Below are positions 1 to 7,794 of a stretch of DNA of 64,000 nt, in pieces. Source of the stretch: Aliikangiella coralliicola (lineage in GTDB: Bacteria; Pseudomonadota; Gammaproteobacteria; Enterobacterales; Kangiellaceae); NCBI RefSeq assembly GCF_007004725.1, contig NZ_ML660160.1:558001-622000 (forward strand). Reading direction: 5' to 3'. Position 1 is the stretch's first letter. Every line of letters starts with the position of its first letter. Below the pieces are notes generated by a model, which had not been told where the DNA came from, searched no databases, and saw only the letters and a list, made by a program, of their open reading frames with translations. The translations under genes were made by a program, and so were the position numbers.

Positions 1-265
1 GCCAGTTCTTTTTATAGGGAGAACCTATGTTAGGGTGTAATTCGTAGCCAGGCCAAATGTAAACTGTCAGGGTTTGATTACTAACCAGCTTAGCACCCAG
101 GACATGCCCATACTCATGAATCACAACAGACAAATAGATAAAAACAGGTATCGCAGAACAAGACGCGAAAAATCTTAAACTAAGCGGCTTTAATTTAAGT
201 GACTCTAATTTAAATGACTCTAATTTAAGTGATATAGCTGCTCTCCTGATGGAAAAAATTAACAA
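1..265 (-). CDS. Partial M50-like membrane metallopeptidase (5' end only)
   Basis: The minus-strand frame is open from a TAA at 266-268 to the left edge of the window, about 88 codons. It has no ATG; the TTG at 263-265 is one possible start. The translation shows a short basic, repetitive N-terminus (LKLES / FKLES / LKLK), a hydrophobic stretch, then VVIHEYGHVLGAKLV, a membrane-embedded HExxH zinc motif as in M50 (site-2 protease-like) peptidases, and then a loop with YIWPGYELHP. The C-terminal part and any second zinc ligand lie outside the window. The repetitive N-terminus comes from three 15-bp tandem repeats at 191-235. The unusual start leaves open that this is a degraded copy. Family assignment rests on the HExxH plus its hydrophobic setting only. 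Confidence 0.45.
   Translation of the reverse strand, partial: MLIFSIRRAAISLKLESFKLESLKLKPLSLRFFASCSAIPVFIYLSVVIHEYGHVLGAKLVSNQTLTVYIWPGYELHPNIGSPYKKNW
191..235. repeat. Three tandem 15-bp repeats
   Basis: TAATTTAAGTGACTC, TAATTTAAATGACTC and TAATTTAAGTGATAT follow one another without gaps. On the minus strand they are in frame with the partial M50-like gene and encode the pentapeptide repeats just before its first hydrophobic segment. This is one of about a dozen similar 13-16 bp tandem duplications in the window. Confidence 0.9.
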
Positions 266-366
266 TTAGGACTGTGTTTATAAAACTAAGTTCATGGTCA
301 TTTTTTCCAAATCGAGTTAAAGCTGCGCTATATCATCTTAAAATAAAACCGCAATTTGATAAGTGG

Positions 367-1545
367 CTAACGCCACCAAAATAAATCCCGTGCTGCATCA
401 ACTGAATCATCATTGTTTAGAGTAACAACCTGTCCCATTTTAGGGGTTAACAAATCAATCCAGTCTCGGTTTGCAATTTCGACCATTTGCTCAAAGGGAT
501 CTGTCCAACTATGAAAAGCCAGGTCAAATGTGCCATTGTGAATCGGTAATAGTTTTTTACCTTTTAAATCTTTGTGCGCTTGGGCAGATTCAGTTGGGCT
601 CATGTGAACCTCTGACCAATCTTTATCATAAGCGCCTGTTTCGAGCATCGTTAGATCGAATGGGCCGTATTGATTTCCTATTTCCTTGAACCCGTCAAAA
701 TAGCCGGTGTCACCGCTGAAAAATAAGTTGCTTGATTCCGATTTAATTACCCATGAACTCCATAAAGTTTTATTGCGGTCGCTGATTCCTCGGCCGGAAA
801 AGTGTTGTGCGGGTGTTGCAGTAATTTTGGTGCCTTCAATTTGAATTGATTGCCACCAATCTAGCTCGGTTACTTTATCTGGATTAATTCCCCAGTCGAT
901 CACTTGTGCAGAATTTCCAAGTGGCATGATAAAGTGCTTCACTTTATTAGCTAGTTGCTTGATGGAGTACTCGTCAAGATGGTCATAGTGATTGTGTGAA
1001 ATGATCACGCCATCAATTTCTGGAAGATCGTTAATGCTAATTGGCGGTTGATGAAATCGCTTAGGACCCATAAATGAAAATGGTGAAGCTCTCTCGGAAA
1101 ATACTGGATCGATCAACCAAAACTGTTTGTCTAATTTTAATAGAATGGTTGAATGACCTAATCGAATGATAGATGTTTTATCGCTGGGAAGTTGTTCAAG
1201 TTGCGTGTCAGAAATCGATTCTAAAGGAATCAATTTGTCGGGTGCCGTGTTTTGCTTTTTTTCGAATAAAGAACGCTTCACTATTCTGAACAGGCGACTA
1301 AAACTGAATTCGTCTACCATTTTTTGATTAGTGAATTTTCCTGCAGCGTTATACTGTGAGGAAGTTAAATAAGGGGCGTCATTTTCGACGGTTACTGCGT
1401 TAAGAGAAGAGATAGTCATGGCTATGGTGCCTCCAAGTAGCAATATAAATGTGGTGATTTTTCGACGTCTTATTAACAACCCTAACTGCTTAAAACTGCG
1501 CTTCTGGTTGCTTCCTTTGGTATTTTGTCTATCGGGTTTGCTCAT
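367..1545 (-). CDS. Membrane-anchored metallo-beta-lactamase-fold hydrolase (NAPE-PLD-like)
   Basis: 392 residues. A basic N-terminus is followed by one hydrophobic segment (about residues 31-50), then a metallo-beta-lactamase fold. The zinc motif HxHxDH is seen as HNHYDHLD (residues 184-191), with later ligand-type motifs PAQHFSGRG, FFSGDTGYFDG and LPIHNGTFDL. The pattern PVFSERASPFSFMGPKRF after the first strand is typical of the N-acylphosphatidylethanolamine phospholipase D-like/UlaG-like branch, so a lipid phosphodiesterase role at the membrane is possible. The substrate cannot be told from sequence. The gene is divergent from a TetR regulator, and a palindromic operator lies between the two starts, so TetR control is likely. 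The leader segment could act as a signal anchor with the catalytic domain in the periplasm. Confidence 0.85.
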   Translation of the reverse strand: MSKPDRQNTKGSNQKRSFKQLGLLIRRRKITTFILLLGGTIAMTISSLNAVTVENDAPYLTSSQYNAAGKFTNQKMVDEFSFSRLFRIVKRSLFEKKQNTAPDKLIPLESISDTQLEQLPSDKTSIIRLGHSTILLKLDKQFWLIDPVFSERASPFSFMGPKRFHQPPISINDLPEIDGVIISHNHYDHLDEYSIKQLANKVKHFIMPLGNSAQVIDWGINPDKVTELDWWQSIQIEGTKITATPAQHFSGRGISDRNKTLWSSWVIKSESSNLFFSGDTGYFDGFKEIGNQYGPFDLTMLETGAYDKDWSEVHMSPTESAQAHKDLKGKKLLPIHNGTFDLAFHSWTDPFEQMVEIANRDWIDLLTPKMGQVVTLNNDDSVDAARDLFWWR

Positions 1546-1562
1546 AAAATTACACTAGCTCA

Positions 1563-1620
1563 AGTAAACTGTACGGTGTAGTTTACTTTTTGTTTGCGAA
1601 AAAGTAAACTGCTTAGTGTA
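1563..1620. promoter_or_regulatory. Putative TetR operator between the hydrolase and tetR genes
   Basis: A perfect dyad at 1563-1587, AGTAAACT - 9 bp - AGTTTACT, lies between the divergent starts. A second AGTAAACT with a related right flank (GCTTAGTGTA against GTACGGTGTA) follows at 1603-1620. Symmetric sites of this size between a tetR-type gene and its divergent neighbour are typical self-regulating operators. The assignment to the TetR protein here is inferred from position. Confidence 0.75.
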
Positions 1621-1678
1621 AAAAAATGTGTTACAGTGAGTATTAATTGATGAAACTAAAATTTAGTTGTTGAAAATC

Positions 1679-2275
1679 ATGAAGTTAACTGAAAAAAAGA
1701 AACAGCAGATTATATTGGCATCTGTTCAGGAGTTCCGTGAGAAAGGTTTTTCAGGAACAAGCATGGACAATGTCGCGCAGCGTGCGGAGGTTTCCAAGCG
1801 AACGGTTTACAATCATTTTGCCAGCAAAGACGAGCTTTATATGGGTATTGTTAAGTATATGTTTGGCTTGATCGCAGAAACTTCTCCACAACCTTATGAA
1901 AACGGTATTCCTCTGCGAAAACAGCTTGAGGCGATCGCACGGGTGAAAATAAACCTGTTTTCATCTGACGAGTTTATCGGACTTTCTCGTGTAGTTATGC
2001 CGGAAGCTTTACAGAATCCACAACGAATACAACACGCAATGGAACAAATGTCAGCGATTGAGTCGGATATGTATAACTGGTTTGATTCTGCGATTGCTGA
2101 AGGTGAGCTAAATTTATCCTGTGGTGAAGAAGCCTGCAGAAAATTTATGGGGCTGGTAAAAATGGAATCCTATTGGCCCAGGCTGCTAAAAGGTAAAGAG
2201 TCTCCAACCGAGCAAGAAGTTGAAGATATGATTGAAGAGTCGGTTGGAATGTTCCTATGTTATTACCAGAAGTGA
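1679..2275 (+). CDS. TetR/AcrR family transcriptional regulator
   Basis: 198 residues from the ATG at 1679; an upstream in-frame TTG at 1667 would add four residues and has no better ribosome site. The N-terminal helix-turn-helix is clear: IILASVQEFREKGFSGTSM, then AQRAEVSKRTVYNHFASKDEL. The C-terminal ligand domain has a segment (GLSRVVMPEALQNPQRI) like the AefR-type TetR C-terminal domain. The ligand is unknown. It probably represses itself and the divergent metallo-beta-lactamase-fold hydrolase through the dyad at 1563-1587. Confidence 0.9.
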   Translation: MKLTEKKKQQIILASVQEFREKGFSGTSMDNVAQRAEVSKRTVYNHFASKDELYMGIVKYMFGLIAETSPQPYENGIPLRKQLEAIARVKINLFSSDEFIGLSRVVMPEALQNPQRIQHAMEQMSAIESDMYNWFDSAIAEGELNLSCGEEACRKFMGLVKMESYWPRLLKGKESPTEQEVEDMIEESVGMFLCYYQK

Positions 2276-2386
2276 GGTTGACTCAACAAATAAGCATTTC
2301 TTTCTTTTAATAACTGCGTTATAAATAGCGGTTGATTTCATTTTTAAGTAATGGAATTAAGGCAAAGTGAGCATAGGGCTTAGTGT

Positions 2387-2412
2387 CATTGATTAATTTC
2401 ACTGATTAATTT
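2387..2412. repeat. Two tandem 13-bp repeats
   Basis: CATTGATTAATTT and CACTGATTAATTT, one mismatch, in the leader upstream of the small gene at 2482. Another example of the short tandem duplications seen across the window. Confidence 0.8.
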
Positions 2413-2481
2413 TGCAGTCACTCGGCATCGAAGCTCATAATCATTAAACAATAACCTATTAATAATATGAAAGGATGTGTT

Positions 2482-2850
2482 ATGCCTCAACCACTATCTG
2501 TGAGTTTTACTTTCAACAATGGGACGATTACCTGCGCGAACCCTTCGGTAACCGCGCAAAAAGGCCAAGATATTACTTTTTCGATGAGTAACGATTCGCC
2601 AACACCGCTAAACAATTCAACAACTGTTAAAGATTGGGGACTGTATTTCAATAATCCTTTTTCGTTGGCTGATGAACAAAAATATGCTTTTGGTGATGTC
2701 AGTAAAACTGGCACATTGCAAGTTCAAACTGATGGTGCAGTTAATGTGCCTGCTTATAACTCTTACATCGTTTATGTACAAACTGAAGACGACGTTTATC
2801 ATGTACTAGACCCGATGATTGTTGTATCAGATGGTGATGACGATGATTAG
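2482..2850 (+). CDS. Small acidic protein of unknown function, probably all-beta
   Basis: 122 residues from the ATG at 2482. An ATG 15 bp upstream (2467) is in frame, but the only Shine-Dalgarno-like sequence (AAAGGA, 2470-2475) lies between the two ATGs and serves the second. There is no signal peptide or membrane segment. The chain alternates polar and hydrophobic residues (SVSFTFNNGTITC, YIVYVQTEDDVYHVL), which suggests a small beta-sandwich, and it ends in DGDDDD. I do not recognise the family. It converges on the Ser/Thr kinase gene, with only 17 bp between the stop codons. Confidence 0.7.
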   Translation: MPQPLSVSFTFNNGTITCANPSVTAQKGQDITFSMSNDSPTPLNNSTTVKDWGLYFNNPFSLADEQKYAFGDVSKTGTLQVQTDGAVNVPAYNSYIVYVQTEDDVYHVLDPMIVVSDGDDDD

Positions 2851-2867
2851 AGTAAGTCGAATATGGC

Positions 2868-5800
2868 TCACTTTTTGTTGTTTAGAAAAGTGATTTTTTT
2901 ACGCCAGCTCGATTCGAATAACTTTTGAAATTCTGGTTCGTCTATCAGGCTTTGCTTTGGGTATCCCTGTAAAAGAGCCTTGTTTATCCAATCAATAGAG
3001 GTTTCGTATTGGCCGCACAGCGTAAAAATCTGGGCTGCCAATACCTTATGATAAGAATCGTTAATATTATCAATCAATTCCATTTCTCTTAAAGCTTCTT
3101 TTACTTTTCCCATTTTGGCTAGTAGCATTGCCTTGGTAATCTTGTACAGTCTTTTATTCGGTTGTTTAGACATTTTAAGCTTAAGAAGATTCAATGCCTT
3201 GTAATAGGCGCTATTTGCTGATTTTGCATCTTTTTTCCAGCGGTAAGAATCTCCCAGGTTGTGCCAAAATTTGTGGTTTTTTGGGTTTAAATTGACCGCT
3301 AGTAAAAAGTTTTTTATTGAGTCATCATAATTTTTTTGATAAAACTGAACTGTGCCTAAGTTAGAGTAGTTATTTCCTGTTGCTTCAATTTTAATTGCTT
3401 CCGTAAAAGTTTTTAGTGCATTTTTGTAGTCTCCGCGACTCATTTGTATAGCACCGTTAATTTGATAGGCAACATCATTGTTAGGCGTTAGCTTTTGTAA
3501 CATACTATAGGCGCTTTCAGCTTTATCAAGTTGATTTGTCCTGTAGTAGAATACTGCAAGGTAATTCCAAACTATCCAGTTTTCGTTTATTTCCAAGGAG
3601 CGTAGATAAGTTTGTTCTGCTTTGTCTAGTTCTCCGTTTCGTTTGTAAATTTTGGCCAAACCAAAGTAAGCGATCGCATTGTTACTATCCATTTTGATTG
3701 CCTTCTGATAGCTTTGCATCGCCTTATCAAATTCCGTCTTTGCATATAAAACATTCCCTAAAATGGAATGGCTTAACGAGTGTTGTGGTGCTAAATTAAT
3801 TGCTCGTTTTCCATAGATTTCGGCTTGCTCTAACCATTCTGCACCATTTCGTATTTTGGCGGCTCGAATATAGGCTCCCGCCAGTTCCCTTGTCGCTTCG
3901 AGGAAGCCTGTGTCTATTTCAACAGCTTTTTCAAAAGCCGAAATCGCCTTATCTAGGTTATCCTTATAATCATACCGATAAAGGTAAGCTAATCCTTCTA
4001 AATAGCTCTGATAAGCTTCTGACCCATTCGTTAATGGCTGGTTGAGTCTAGCTTGCAAAGTATTCGAAACCGACCAATCCAACAAATTCAAAATAGAATC
4101 TCGAATTTTAGATTGCCACTTAAACACTTCATTTACTGGAATATCATGTACGATTGAGTGCAGTAATTTTGAATCTTTTGCGTTGAGAATAGAAATATTT
4201 AAACGCCTGATGTTACCAAGATGCTGAATTGACCCGCTAAGAATCAGTTCAGGGTTGTATTTTTTATAAATTGCTTCAGCGCTGGTGTCTTTGAGTTTTC
4301 TTAGTTCTGTCGAGGGGATCACCCAGGTATCCTTATTTTCCTGACCCACTAAAGCAAGCTCATTACTCAGACTGATTGAAAGACCTCGTGAAAATACATC
4401 CAGTGCGGGATCTCCGCTGATATTATCGAAAGGTAAAATTGCAATGGTTTTTCCATTGAGTAAAATATTTTCCCGCGATATAGGAGTTGGTTCTCGTAAA
4501 ATTTGAGGGGTAGTGATAACCGCTACAGCGGCTAAGCTGGCCAATGGAATCAGACGCCAGGAAGTGAACCAATATCGCCATCCGCCGCGCGAGCGGCGAT
4601 TTTTTTCTTCTCGCTCAGCTTCCAGTAATGTCAATTCTATTTCTGCCATCGATTTTGGACGTTGCACAGGGTCTTTATTCAAGCATTGTTGAATAAGTCG
4701 CTCGATAACTTTTGGAATTTTATGTAGCGACTTTTCCTTTTTAGATTCTCCGTCGTTGGAGTTAGGACGAAACTCTGGCGTATGCGTTCGTATTGCTTCT
4801 AAGGTCAGTTCCGGTTGTTTTTTATAGAAAGGGTGATTACCGTAAAACATCTGGTATAAAATAATTCCAAACGCAAACACATCGCTACTAGTCGTTAATT
4901 TTCGTCCACGAGATTGTTCCGGCGACATATAACATAGCGTTCCACGCAATTCTGCTGCGGGACTGATTGTTTCACTGGTTGAAGTTTGATTGGTTCGATC
5001 TAAAGTTGAATCGCTATTTAACGACGCATTTTCAAGGTTCTGTTTTGTAGCGTTTGTTTGTTGCGAAAAAGACGATATTTCTGCAATGCCAAAATCAAGT
5101 ATCTTTACCCGCGGTTCACTGGCGCGAATCATGATGTTGGTTGGTTTGAGATCTCGATGAATAATTCCAGCTTTGTGTGCGCTAGCTAGCCCTGCTGCAA
5201 TCTGTCGAGCATACGACAGCTTTTGCTGTGAAGATAACTTGGTGAACTGGTTACCCTCTCCTTGACTTGAAACTAACGGAGCAAGAAAGCGATCGAGCGT
5301 TTTTCCCTCTATCCATTCCATCGCGATAAAACAGTTATCTTTGTTGCGTGCGACGTCATAAATCGTGACAACATTGGGGTGATTTAGCGCGGATGCTAAC
5401 CGAGCTTCATCTAACATGTTCTCTCTGATTTGCCGGGTAACGCGTTTATTACGAAATATTTTTAGCGCGATTAATCTGTTAAGTTGTGTATCTCTGGCTT
5501 TATAAACAATTCCCATCGCACCTTCGCCAACCTTTTTGACGATTTGAAATGGGTGGCCAGACTCCATTCCCGATTGGGTATTTGAACCATCATCCTTGTC
5601 TTCGCGTTTATGTGTAGCGGTCAGAACAAATGATTGTGGATTCGGCAGGGTGATGGAACCATCGCTATTGAGTTTTTCATCACTCAAATTTAATCGTGGT
5701 TTGGTGGTTAAGTCTGGTGTAAAACGGGTTTGAGTTTGGTCGATATCATCTCCATCGTCATACTGGGATGAAAAAGTATTCGATGGAGAAGTATTCGATG

Positions 5801-5909
5801 AAGAAGTACTTAAAGTCATCATCTGACCTTCTGCGATGAGTTCTTCTCCGCAACTATCACAAAAAAAGTTAAGCGGAGAGTTACTTTGCTGGCATTTTTT
5901 ACAATTCAT
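2868..5909 (-). CDS. Zinc-ribbon Ser/Thr protein kinase with TolB-like and TPR regions
   Basis: 1013 residues. Order: a zinc ribbon (C3, C6, C17, C20); a Ser/Thr-rich linker; a Hanks-type kinase (about 121-430) with glycine loop GEGAMGIVY, K150, HRDLKPTN (251-258), DFG (272-274) and MSPE (328-331); a membrane segment (about 452-470); a FlgO/TolB-like domain (KTIAILPFDNISGD, from about 487); then many TPRs to the C-terminus. All catalytic residues are present, so it should be active. The DFG-to-SPE span is long (about 55 residues) and Ser/Thr-rich, suggesting heavy autophosphorylation. The membrane segment places the TolB-like/TPR part outside the cytoplasm, as in PknB-like sensor kinases. It is the second gene of a tight operon behind an FHA-GAF-GGDEF protein, a likely phosphothreonine-reading partner. 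The substrate is unknown. Confidence 0.93.
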   Translation of the reverse strand: MNCKKCQQSNSPLNFFCDSCGEELIAEGQMMTLSTSSSNTSPSNTFSSQYDDGDDIDQTQTRFTPDLTTKPRLNLSDEKLNSDGSITLPNPQSFVLTATHKREDKDDGSNTQSGMESGHPFQIVKKVGEGAMGIVYKARDTQLNRLIALKIFRNKRVTRQIRENMLDEARLASALNHPNVVTIYDVARNKDNCFIAMEWIEGKTLDRFLAPLVSSQGEGNQFTKLSSQQKLSYARQIAAGLASAHKAGIIHRDLKPTNIMIRASEPRVKILDFGIAEISSFSQQTNATKQNLENASLNSDSTLDRTNQTSTSETISPAAELRGTLCYMSPEQSRGRKLTTSSDVFAFGIILYQMFYGNHPFYKKQPELTLEAIRTHTPEFRPNSNDGESKKEKSLHKIPKVIERLIQQCLNKDPVQRPKSMAEIELTLLEAEREEKNRRSRGGWRYWFTSWRLIPLASLAAVAVITTPQILREPTPISRENILLNGKTIAILPFDNISGDPALDVFSRGLSISLSNELALVGQENKDTWVIPSTELRKLKDTSAEAIYKKYNPELILSGSIQHLGNIRRLNISILNAKDSKLLHSIVHDIPVNEVFKWQSKIRDSILNLLDWSVSNTLQARLNQPLTNGSEAYQSYLEGLAYLYRYDYKDNLDKAISAFEKAVEIDTGFLEATRELAGAYIRAAKIRNGAEWLEQAEIYGKRAINLAPQHSLSHSILGNVLYAKTEFDKAMQSYQKAIKMDSNNAIAYFGLAKIYKRNGELDKAEQTYLRSLEINENWIVWNYLAVFYYRTNQLDKAESAYSMLQKLTPNNDVAYQINGAIQMSRGDYKNALKTFTEAIKIEATGNNYSNLGTVQFYQKNYDDSIKNFLLAVNLNPKNHKFWHNLGDSYRWKKDAKSANSAYYKALNLLKLKMSKQPNKRLYKITKAMLLAKMGKVKEALREMELIDNINDSYHKVLAAQIFTLCGQYETSIDWINKALLQGYPKQSLIDEPEFQKLFESSWRKKITFLNNKK
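5767..5811. repeat. Three tandem 15-bp repeats inside the kinase linker
   Basis: GATGAAAAAGTATTC, GATGGAGAAGTATTC and GATGAAGAAGTACTT run head to tail in frame. They encode the Ser/Thr/Asn-rich pentapeptide repeats (around residues 33-47) between the zinc ribbon and the kinase domain. Confidence 0.9.
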
Positions 5910-5933
5910 CGGTGGAAATTTAAATTGAGTTGA

Positions 5934-7511
5934 TTAGTCTGTTAAGGTGATATCTGGAATGTGAGTATTTAAAGACTCTAGCGATTTTTTGGTAGAGACG
6001 TGTACACGGTCACGTCCCGCACGCTTGGCGAGATACATGGCAGCATCTGCCTCTTCAATAAATCGGTAGGGCATGGTACCCAGTGAGGCCTCATATTCGA
6101 CGATACCAAAACTTGCGGTTACTGAAACACGAATACCATCATTTTGAATTTCTAAGTTCGCAATGTCTTTGCGCAAACGCTCGGCGTAGCGAAGCGCGCC
6201 TTCTTCGTTGGTTTCTGTTAGCAGGAAGATAAATTCTTCTCCGCCTAGTCGACCCACAACGTCGCTCTTTCGCGCTGTCATACTAAGCAAGTTGGCAACT
6301 TCTCTGAGCACCTGATCGCCGCAATTGTGGCCATAAGTGTCATTAATATTTTTAAAGTGATCAATGTCCAGCAAGATCAGACAACAGGTTGAAGCATATC
6401 GTCTGGATTGATCCATCGCTTGCTTAATTCGTTCTTCGAAAAATTTTCGTGTATATAAACCCGTTAAATCGTCGGTGATAGCCTGGCTGTAGTGCATCGC
6501 ACTTTTAAGTGCTGTGCCTAAGTGAATTTGCAGCGATTGTAAGAAAGGCTTTTGTTCTTCATTGAAACAGCTGGCTTTGGTTTGACTATCAAGATAAATA
6601 ACGCCGAGGGTCCGTTCGCCATAGCTCAGGGGTATGACAACTGCACTTTTGATGGAAAATTTATGGATACTAAATGCCTGGTTTAGTGAAATTTCGTTAC
6701 ATGTGTCTTCAATCAAAACGATTTCGTTTTCGTCGTAACAGCGCCTGGCAACGGTTTGACTATATAAATCATTGTTGTCCAGTGCTTGAGTTTCTTCATC
6801 AAATTGATAGTGATAAGTCGCTGAAGGAACTAATTTTCGATGTTGCTCATCAAATTTAAGTATGAATCCGCGATCAGCTTTTAACACATTGGCGATTGGT
6901 GGCAGGATCTGCGCGAGAAAATCCTGATAAATCGGTGTTTGGTTTAGCATCAAGTGAATATTGTGTATGACTGTATTCTGTTCTACCCATGAAGTGACCA
7001 ATTGTTCCGTTTTGTTAAAGGCCTTCTCGATGACTTTTTGCTGTTCGATGACTTGTTGCTGTTCTTCCGGGGAATAGTTATTCGTGGGCTGTTGATTGAG
7101 AATATTCAATGTTTGCTGCTTCAGCTCTTTTATCGAAGCGGGTAGGTTGGTTGCTGAAAACTCTTGAGTCAAGCGTCCCAGCCATTTTTCGGGTCGGACG
7201 ATTTCAAGCTTTATGGCTAGATTCCCCAGTCGAATTTCAACATCGGACTGGATCAGAATCGAGTTTTCGGGGCCGATAGCAATATGGTCGACGTAAGTCC
7301 CAAAACGCGAATTAAGGTCTTGAATTGAGATACCTTGAGGAGTTTGGGTGATTCTGGCGTGTTTGCGCGAAACGCTAGTGTCGGCAAAGATAACGTCATT
7401 TTCACGCCCACGCCCAATATAGATAGTCGACTCACCAAGCTCCACCACAGCAGAGACTTCTTTAGTGCCGTCTTTCCATTTCAGGTTGAGTTGAACCGAG
7501 TCGCTTAACAT
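5934..7511 (-). CDS. FHA-GAF-GGDEF diguanylate cyclase
   Basis: 525 residues, soluble. An FHA domain (about 28-100) shows the GR, S-x-x-H (SRKH, 48-51) and N-S-R-F-G-T landmarks that bind phosphothreonine. A linker with coiled-coil character (about 130-175) leads to a GAF domain (about 185-335) and a GGDEF domain (about 345-510). The catalytic motif is intact (GGEEF, 423-427), and an RxxD inhibitory site (RKSD, 414-417) sits at the usual distance, so c-di-GMP synthesis with product feedback is expected. It is the first gene of an operon with the Ser/Thr kinase (24 bp gap). The simplest reading is that FHA docks a phosphorylated threonine, on the kinase or one of its targets, and that this tunes c-di-GMP output. 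That link is inference from domains and gene order. Confidence 0.93.
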   Translation of the reverse strand: MLSDSVQLNLKWKDGTKEVSAVVELGESTIYIGRGRENDVIFADTSVSRKHARITQTPQGISIQDLNSRFGTYVDHIAIGPENSILIQSDVEIRLGNLAIKLEIVRPEKWLGRLTQEFSATNLPASIKELKQQTLNILNQQPTNNYSPEEQQQVIEQQKVIEKAFNKTEQLVTSWVEQNTVIHNIHLMLNQTPIYQDFLAQILPPIANVLKADRGFILKFDEQHRKLVPSATYHYQFDEETQALDNNDLYSQTVARRCYDENEIVLIEDTCNEISLNQAFSIHKFSIKSAVVIPLSYGERTLGVIYLDSQTKASCFNEEQKPFLQSLQIHLGTALKSAMHYSQAITDDLTGLYTRKFFEERIKQAMDQSRRYASTCCLILLDIDHFKNINDTYGHNCGDQVLREVANLLSMTARKSDVVGRLGGEEFIFLLTETNEEGALRYAERLRKDIANLEIQNDGIRVSVTASFGIVEYEASLGTMPYRFIEEADAAMYLAKRAGRDRVHVSTKKSLESLNTHIPDITLTD

Positions 7512-7633
7512 GCCAAGTTATCTGAAATCACCAATATAGCCAAGGATACTACACAGAAATCTCTGTTAACTGAAGTGATTTGCTTTGATTGGAATATATT
7601 TTTAGGTTCAATATCAGGGAGTTGTAGCTCGAA

Positions 7634-7780
7634 TTACGGAATATTCAAGGGGAAAGCTTTATAGAAAGTACTCTGACCAATTGCAAAGCGACGGCAAATA
7701 CCGGCGAGGCTACAGCCTGATTCTTGCTCTTTCAAGATCTTGATTGTATGTTTTTCTGAATAGCGTTTAAGTAATGTAAT
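7634..7780 (-). pseudogene. Relic of an IS3-family orfA transposase
   Basis: The minus strand reads about 48 codons containing KRYSEKHTIKILKEQESG, CSLAGICRRFAIGQSTFYK and then a TAA. This is the N-terminal helix-turn-helix of IS3-family OrfA proteins (typical KRYSEEQII... STFYKWK). There is no start codon in frame, the rest of orfA and all of orfB are missing, and no inverted repeats are visible. It is a decayed fragment next to the lacI-type gene. Confidence 0.75.
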
Positions 7781-7794
7781 TCAAAAAACGACAA

